Shown here piece after piece: positions 6,273 through 8,670 of a stretch of 8,670 bases of DNA. The notes under the pieces are model-generated. The model searched no databases. It had not been told where the DNA came from and saw only the letters and a program-made list of their open reading frames with translations. The position numbers and the translations under genes were made by a program. The DNA is from Candidatus Dormiibacterota bacterium (GTDB taxonomy: Bacteria; Chloroflexota; Dormibacteria; Dormibacterales; Dormibacteraceae): positions 1 through 8,670 of the forward strand of contig CATPBF010000045.1 in NCBI GenBank assembly GCA_955652585.1, in the 5' to 3' direction. Within the stretch, counting starts at the first letter, position 1, and the number at the start of each line of letters is the position of its first letter.

Positions 6273-7055
6273 ATGCATTCGATGCCACAACGCGCACTGG
6301 CCGAGTTCTTCGGCACGGCGGCACTGGTCCTCGTCGGTCCAGGTTCTGTCATCGCCACGCTCACGCTGGCCGGCAAGGCCGTGCCGGCGGTCACCGAGGC
6401 GGACCTCCTAGCGATCAGCTTCGCGTTCGGGTTCATCATCACGGCCCTCGTGTACGCAATCGGCAAGGTCTCGGGCTGCCACATCAACCCAGCCGTCACG
6501 TTCGCGCTGGCGGTGACCAAGCGCTTTCCGTGGAAGGAAGTCCCCGTCTACTGGGTCGCCCAGTACGCCGGCGCCGTCCTTGGCGCGTTTGCGATTTGGG
6601 GTGTCTTCGCAAGCAACGCGGTCGCGTTCGGCATGGGCCAGACCCACTTTGCCGCGGACGCTTCGACCGGGTACTACGTCCAGGCGATGCTGGCCGAGGC
6701 CCTCGGCACCGGGATGCTCATCTTCGCGATCCTCGGCATCGTCGACTCGAAGTCTCCCTCGCAGCTCGCCGGCATCGTGATCGGCGGAGCCGTGGTCGGG
6801 ATCATCCTCATTTTCGGACCTGTGACGGGCGCCTCGCTCAACCCCGCACGCGCCTTTGGCCCCGAGTTGGTGCAGGCCATCGCGGGCGGCACGACCTTCT
6901 GGACCCAGTACGTTCCCGTCTACCTGGTCTCGGGCTTCGTCGGCGCGGCCGCCGCGGCCTTCCTTTACGACTACCTGGCCAACCCGCGATTGGTCGAGCG
7001 CCCAATCATGGCAGCGGTCAGCCACGAAGAGACCGCGCGCGCGGCCGCCAACTAG
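6273..7055 (+). CDS. MIP-family channel (aquaporin/glycerol-facilitator type)
   Basis: A 260-residue inner-membrane channel with six predicted hydrophobic segments and both half-helix NPA motifs: GCHINPAVT (NPA at 72-74) and GASLNPARAFGP (NPA at 190-192). Matching by eye to AqpZ and GlpF puts the selectivity-filter residues at F52, I178, A187 and R193. The filter lacks the His of water-specific AqpZ and the Trp/Phe pair of GlpF. The polyol role is inferred from the downstream dhaK and dhaL: uptake of glycerol or dihydroxyacetone. ATG 6273 is chosen because AGGGGG (6256-6261) lies 11 bases before it and AEFFGTAALVLVG starts ten residues on; ATG 6282 is also possible. An upstream in-frame TTG at 6186 is part of the promoter -35 box, not a start. 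It is first in an operon, 28 bp before dhaK. Confidence 0.93.
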   Translation: MHSMPQRALAEFFGTAALVLVGPGSVIATLTLAGKAVPAVTEADLLAISFAFGFIITALVYAIGKVSGCHINPAVTFALAVTKRFPWKEVPVYWVAQYAGAVLGAFAIWGVFASNAVAFGMGQTHFAADASTGYYVQAMLAEALGTGMLIFAILGIVDSKSPSQLAGIVIGGAVVGIILIFGPVTGASLNPARAFGPELVQAIAGGTTFWTQYVPVYLVSGFVGAAAAAFLYDYLANPRLVERPIMAAVSHEETARAAAN

Positions 7056-7083
7056 ATCCTTTACAGACAGGAGAAAAACCAGA

Positions 7084-8106
7084 ATGGCAGTGGAAACCAA
7101 CTTGATGCGCAAGTTCCTCAACGATCCGGCTGATGTCGTCAAAGAGTCCCTGAAAGGACTCGCGGCGGCCCATCCGGACCTGCTGCGATACGACGTCAAG
7201 AACCAGATCATCATCCGCAAGGACGCGCCCCGGAAGGGCAAGGTCGCCCTGATCTCGGGAGGCGGGTCGGGACACGAGCCCCTTCACGGTGGTTTTGTGG
7301 GCCTCGGAATGCTCGACGCGGCGGCACCGGGTGAAGTGTTCACCTCGCCCGTACCCGGACAGATGCTCGCCGCCACGAAAGCCGTCGACGGCGGCGCCGG
7401 GGTCGTCCACATCGTCAAGAACTACACAGGCGACATTCTCAACTTCAAGCTGGCCGCGGAGGATGCAGCCGACGAGGGCATCAAGGTCACGTCGGTCGTC
7501 ATCGACGACGACGTCGCGGTCCAGGACTCGCTCTACACGGCGGGGCGCCGAGGCGTAGGCGCCACGGTGCTGGCGGAAAAGCTTGCCGGCGCGGCTGCCG
7601 AAGCCGGGGCCGACCTGGCCCACGTCACAGACACTGTAAAGCGTGTCAACGCACGCTCCCGCTCGTTCGGGGTGGCGCTGTCGTCGTGCATCCCACCGGC
7701 GAACGGAAAGGCCATCTTCGACCTGCCCGAGGGGCAGATCGAGTTTGGCATCGGCATCCACGGCGAGCCGGGCCGCCGGCGGGCTCCGCTCGGCAGGGCG
7801 AGCGAGGTGGTCGACGTGATGTTCGAGGCCGTGATCTCGGACCTGAAGCCGAAGCACGGCAGCAAGGTGCTGGTCTTCGTCAATGGCATGGGCGGCACCC
7901 CGCTGCTCGAGCTCTACCTTATCTATGGCGAGGTCGACGCCAGGCTGCGCAAGGCCGGCCTCGAACCGGCGCGCAACCTCATCGGAAGCTACATCACGTC
8001 TCTCGAGATGGCCGGCGCTTCGCTGACCGTGCTCGAGCTCGACGACGAGCTCATCAAGCTGTGGGATGCCCCGGTTCACACTGCCGCGCTGCGCTGGAGG
8101 GCGTGA
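7084..8106 (+). CDS. dhaK: Dihydroxyacetone kinase, substrate-binding subunit DhaK
   Basis: Binds dihydroxyacetone covalently and presents it for phosphorylation to dihydroxyacetone phosphate, a glycolytic intermediate; cytoplasmic. The 340-residue chain matches DhaK throughout: FLNDPADVV near the N-terminus, GGGSGHEP (59-66, H64), GEVFTSPVPGQM (83-94), KNYTGDILNF (112-121, D117), VIDDDVAVQDSLYTAGRRG (139-157), and EFGIGIHGEPG (220-230). H226 corresponds to the histidine that forms the hemiaminal with the substrate in E. coli. The end, LWDAPVHTAALRW (326-338), is the usual C-terminus. The ATG has AGGAG ten bases upstream. The separate DhaK polypeptide without a fused DhaL domain is the form normally paired with DhaL and the PTS protein DhaM (PEP as donor), not the single-chain ATP enzyme. 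It is followed at once by dhaL. Confidence 0.97.
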   Translation: MAVETNLMRKFLNDPADVVKESLKGLAAAHPDLLRYDVKNQIIIRKDAPRKGKVALISGGGSGHEPLHGGFVGLGMLDAAAPGEVFTSPVPGQMLAATKAVDGGAGVVHIVKNYTGDILNFKLAAEDAADEGIKVTSVVIDDDVAVQDSLYTAGRRGVGATVLAEKLAGAAAEAGADLAHVTDTVKRVNARSRSFGVALSSCIPPANGKAIFDLPEGQIEFGIGIHGEPGRRRAPLGRASEVVDVMFEAVISDLKPKHGSKVLVFVNGMGGTPLLELYLIYGEVDARLRKAGLEPARNLIGSYITSLEMAGASLTVLELDDELIKLWDAPVHTAALRWRA

Positions 8107-8132
8107 CAGTAGTCTTGATCAGCGAAAGGGTT

Positions 8133-8670
8133 ATGGACGCGGCCACGATCAGCTCCTGGATGCGTGAGATCGAAGCGTCGGTGCGCGTCGAGCGCGATCA
8201 CCTGGTCCAGCTCGACGCCGCCATCGGCGACGGAGACCACGGCACCAACATGAACAGGGGCTTCGAGGCCGTCGTCCAGGCCCTCGGCGCCGATCAGGGA
8301 TCACCGCCTGGTCGGCTGCTCGTCATCGCCGGACGCACGCTCGTCTCCACCGTCGGCGGCGCGAGCGGCCCGCTGTGGGGCTCCGCGCTCCGCAGCGCCG
8401 GGAAAGTGCTCGGCGATCAAACCACCTTCGACGGCGCTCAGCTCGCCGAGGTATTGGCGGCTGCGCTCGCGTCGGTCAAAGATCTCGGCACCGCATCGCT
8501 CGGCGACAAGACGATGGTCGATGCGCTGGAGCCGGCGGTGGAAACGCTGAAAGCGCGAATCGCAGATGGCGCCCCTGTCGCGCAAGCAGTGGAAGCAGCT
8601 GCCGCCGCTGCGGAAGCAGGGATGCGCGCGACCATCCCGCTCCAGGCGAGGAAAGGCCGAGCCTCATATC
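8133..8670 (+). CDS. dhaL: Dihydroxyacetone kinase, ADP-binding subunit DhaL (3' end outside window)
   Basis: DhaL carries a tightly bound ADP/ATP that receives phosphate from DhaM and passes it to dihydroxyacetone on DhaK. The visible 179 residues contain LDAAIGDGDHGTNMNRGF (27-44), whose D28, D33 and D35 correspond to the Mg-binding aspartates. TLVSTVGGASGPLWGSALRSAG (69-90), GDKTMVDAL (124-132) and the beginning of ARKGRASY (172-179) follow. The frame is still open at the window end; against the roughly 210-residue family, about 30 residues are missing. ATG 8133 is chosen by the N-terminal match. GTG 8103 in the same frame overlaps the dhaK stop (GTGA) and would add ten residues, and its GGAGG is only two bases away, so the start is uncertain. 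dhaM is expected just downstream but cannot be seen. Confidence 0.94.
   Translation, partial: MDAATISSWMREIEASVRVERDHLVQLDAAIGDGDHGTNMNRGFEAVVQALGADQGSPPGRLLVIAGRTLVSTVGGASGPLWGSALRSAGKVLGDQTTFDGAQLAEVLAAALASVKDLGTASLGDKTMVDALEPAVETLKARIADGAPVAQAVEAAAAAAEAGMRATIPLQARKGRASY

Noticed and set aside
7018..8079. Long open frame on the minus strand opposite dhaK
   Set aside because: Shadow of dhaK, whose motifs are unambiguous on the plus strand; the antisense product resembles no family I know.
1..8670. CRISPR arrays, insertion sequences, tRNA or rRNA genes, defence or phage genes
   Set aside because: No regularly spaced repeats, transposase motifs, terminal inverted repeats, cloverleaf patterns or phage/defence proteins were seen; composition is even across the window.

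Overview
This is an 8.67 kb piece of GC-rich bacterial chromosome with ordinary housekeeping and metabolic genes. There are no mobile elements, CRISPR arrays, rRNA or tRNA genes that I can see. GC richness, TTG starts, a stand-alone HD-GYP protein and the gene content fit a soil bacterium of the Actinomycetota/Chloroflexota/Dormibacterota type. That placement is a weak inference, because no taxonomic marker is present.

Layout. Region 1 (1-1579, + strand) holds the 3' end of an HtrA-like trypsin-fold serine protease without a PDZ domain. It is followed by a stand-alone HD-GYP phosphodiesterase and a one-module VOC (glyoxalase-fold) protein 23 bp apart. Region 2 (1671-6039, - strand) is a cimA-ppc operon: (R)-citramalate synthase, the entry enzyme of the pyruvate route to isoleucine, overlapping a full-length phosphoenolpyruvate carboxylase. 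Region 3 (6186-8670, + strand, divergent) is a glycerol/dihydroxyacetone operon. It has a sigma70-type promoter with TTCGA-type palindromes, a MIP-family channel, dhaK, and dhaL cut by the window end.

The most notable item is the leader in front of cimA. A 19-codon ORF encodes a peptide with four isoleucines (three within four codons) and no Leu or Val. Its stop codon lies just beyond an RNA segment that can pair with the 5' arm of a rho-independent terminator, and that terminator's U-tract ends at the cimA ATG. This has the architecture of ribosome-mediated transcription attenuation by isoleucine, placed on cimA rather than on ilv genes. The cimA Shine-Dalgarno sequence also lies in the 3' arm of the terminator stem, so translation could be controlled by the same fold. 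No minus-strand gene lies upstream within the window, so the terminator has nothing else evident to terminate.

How the parts fit. CimA uses pyruvate and acetyl-CoA, PPC uses phosphoenolpyruvate (PEP), and the split DhaK/DhaL type normally uses PEP through DhaM and the PTS. The two divergent operons therefore both act at the PEP/pyruvate node, one apparently controlled by isoleucine and the other probably by a glycerol-type repressor.
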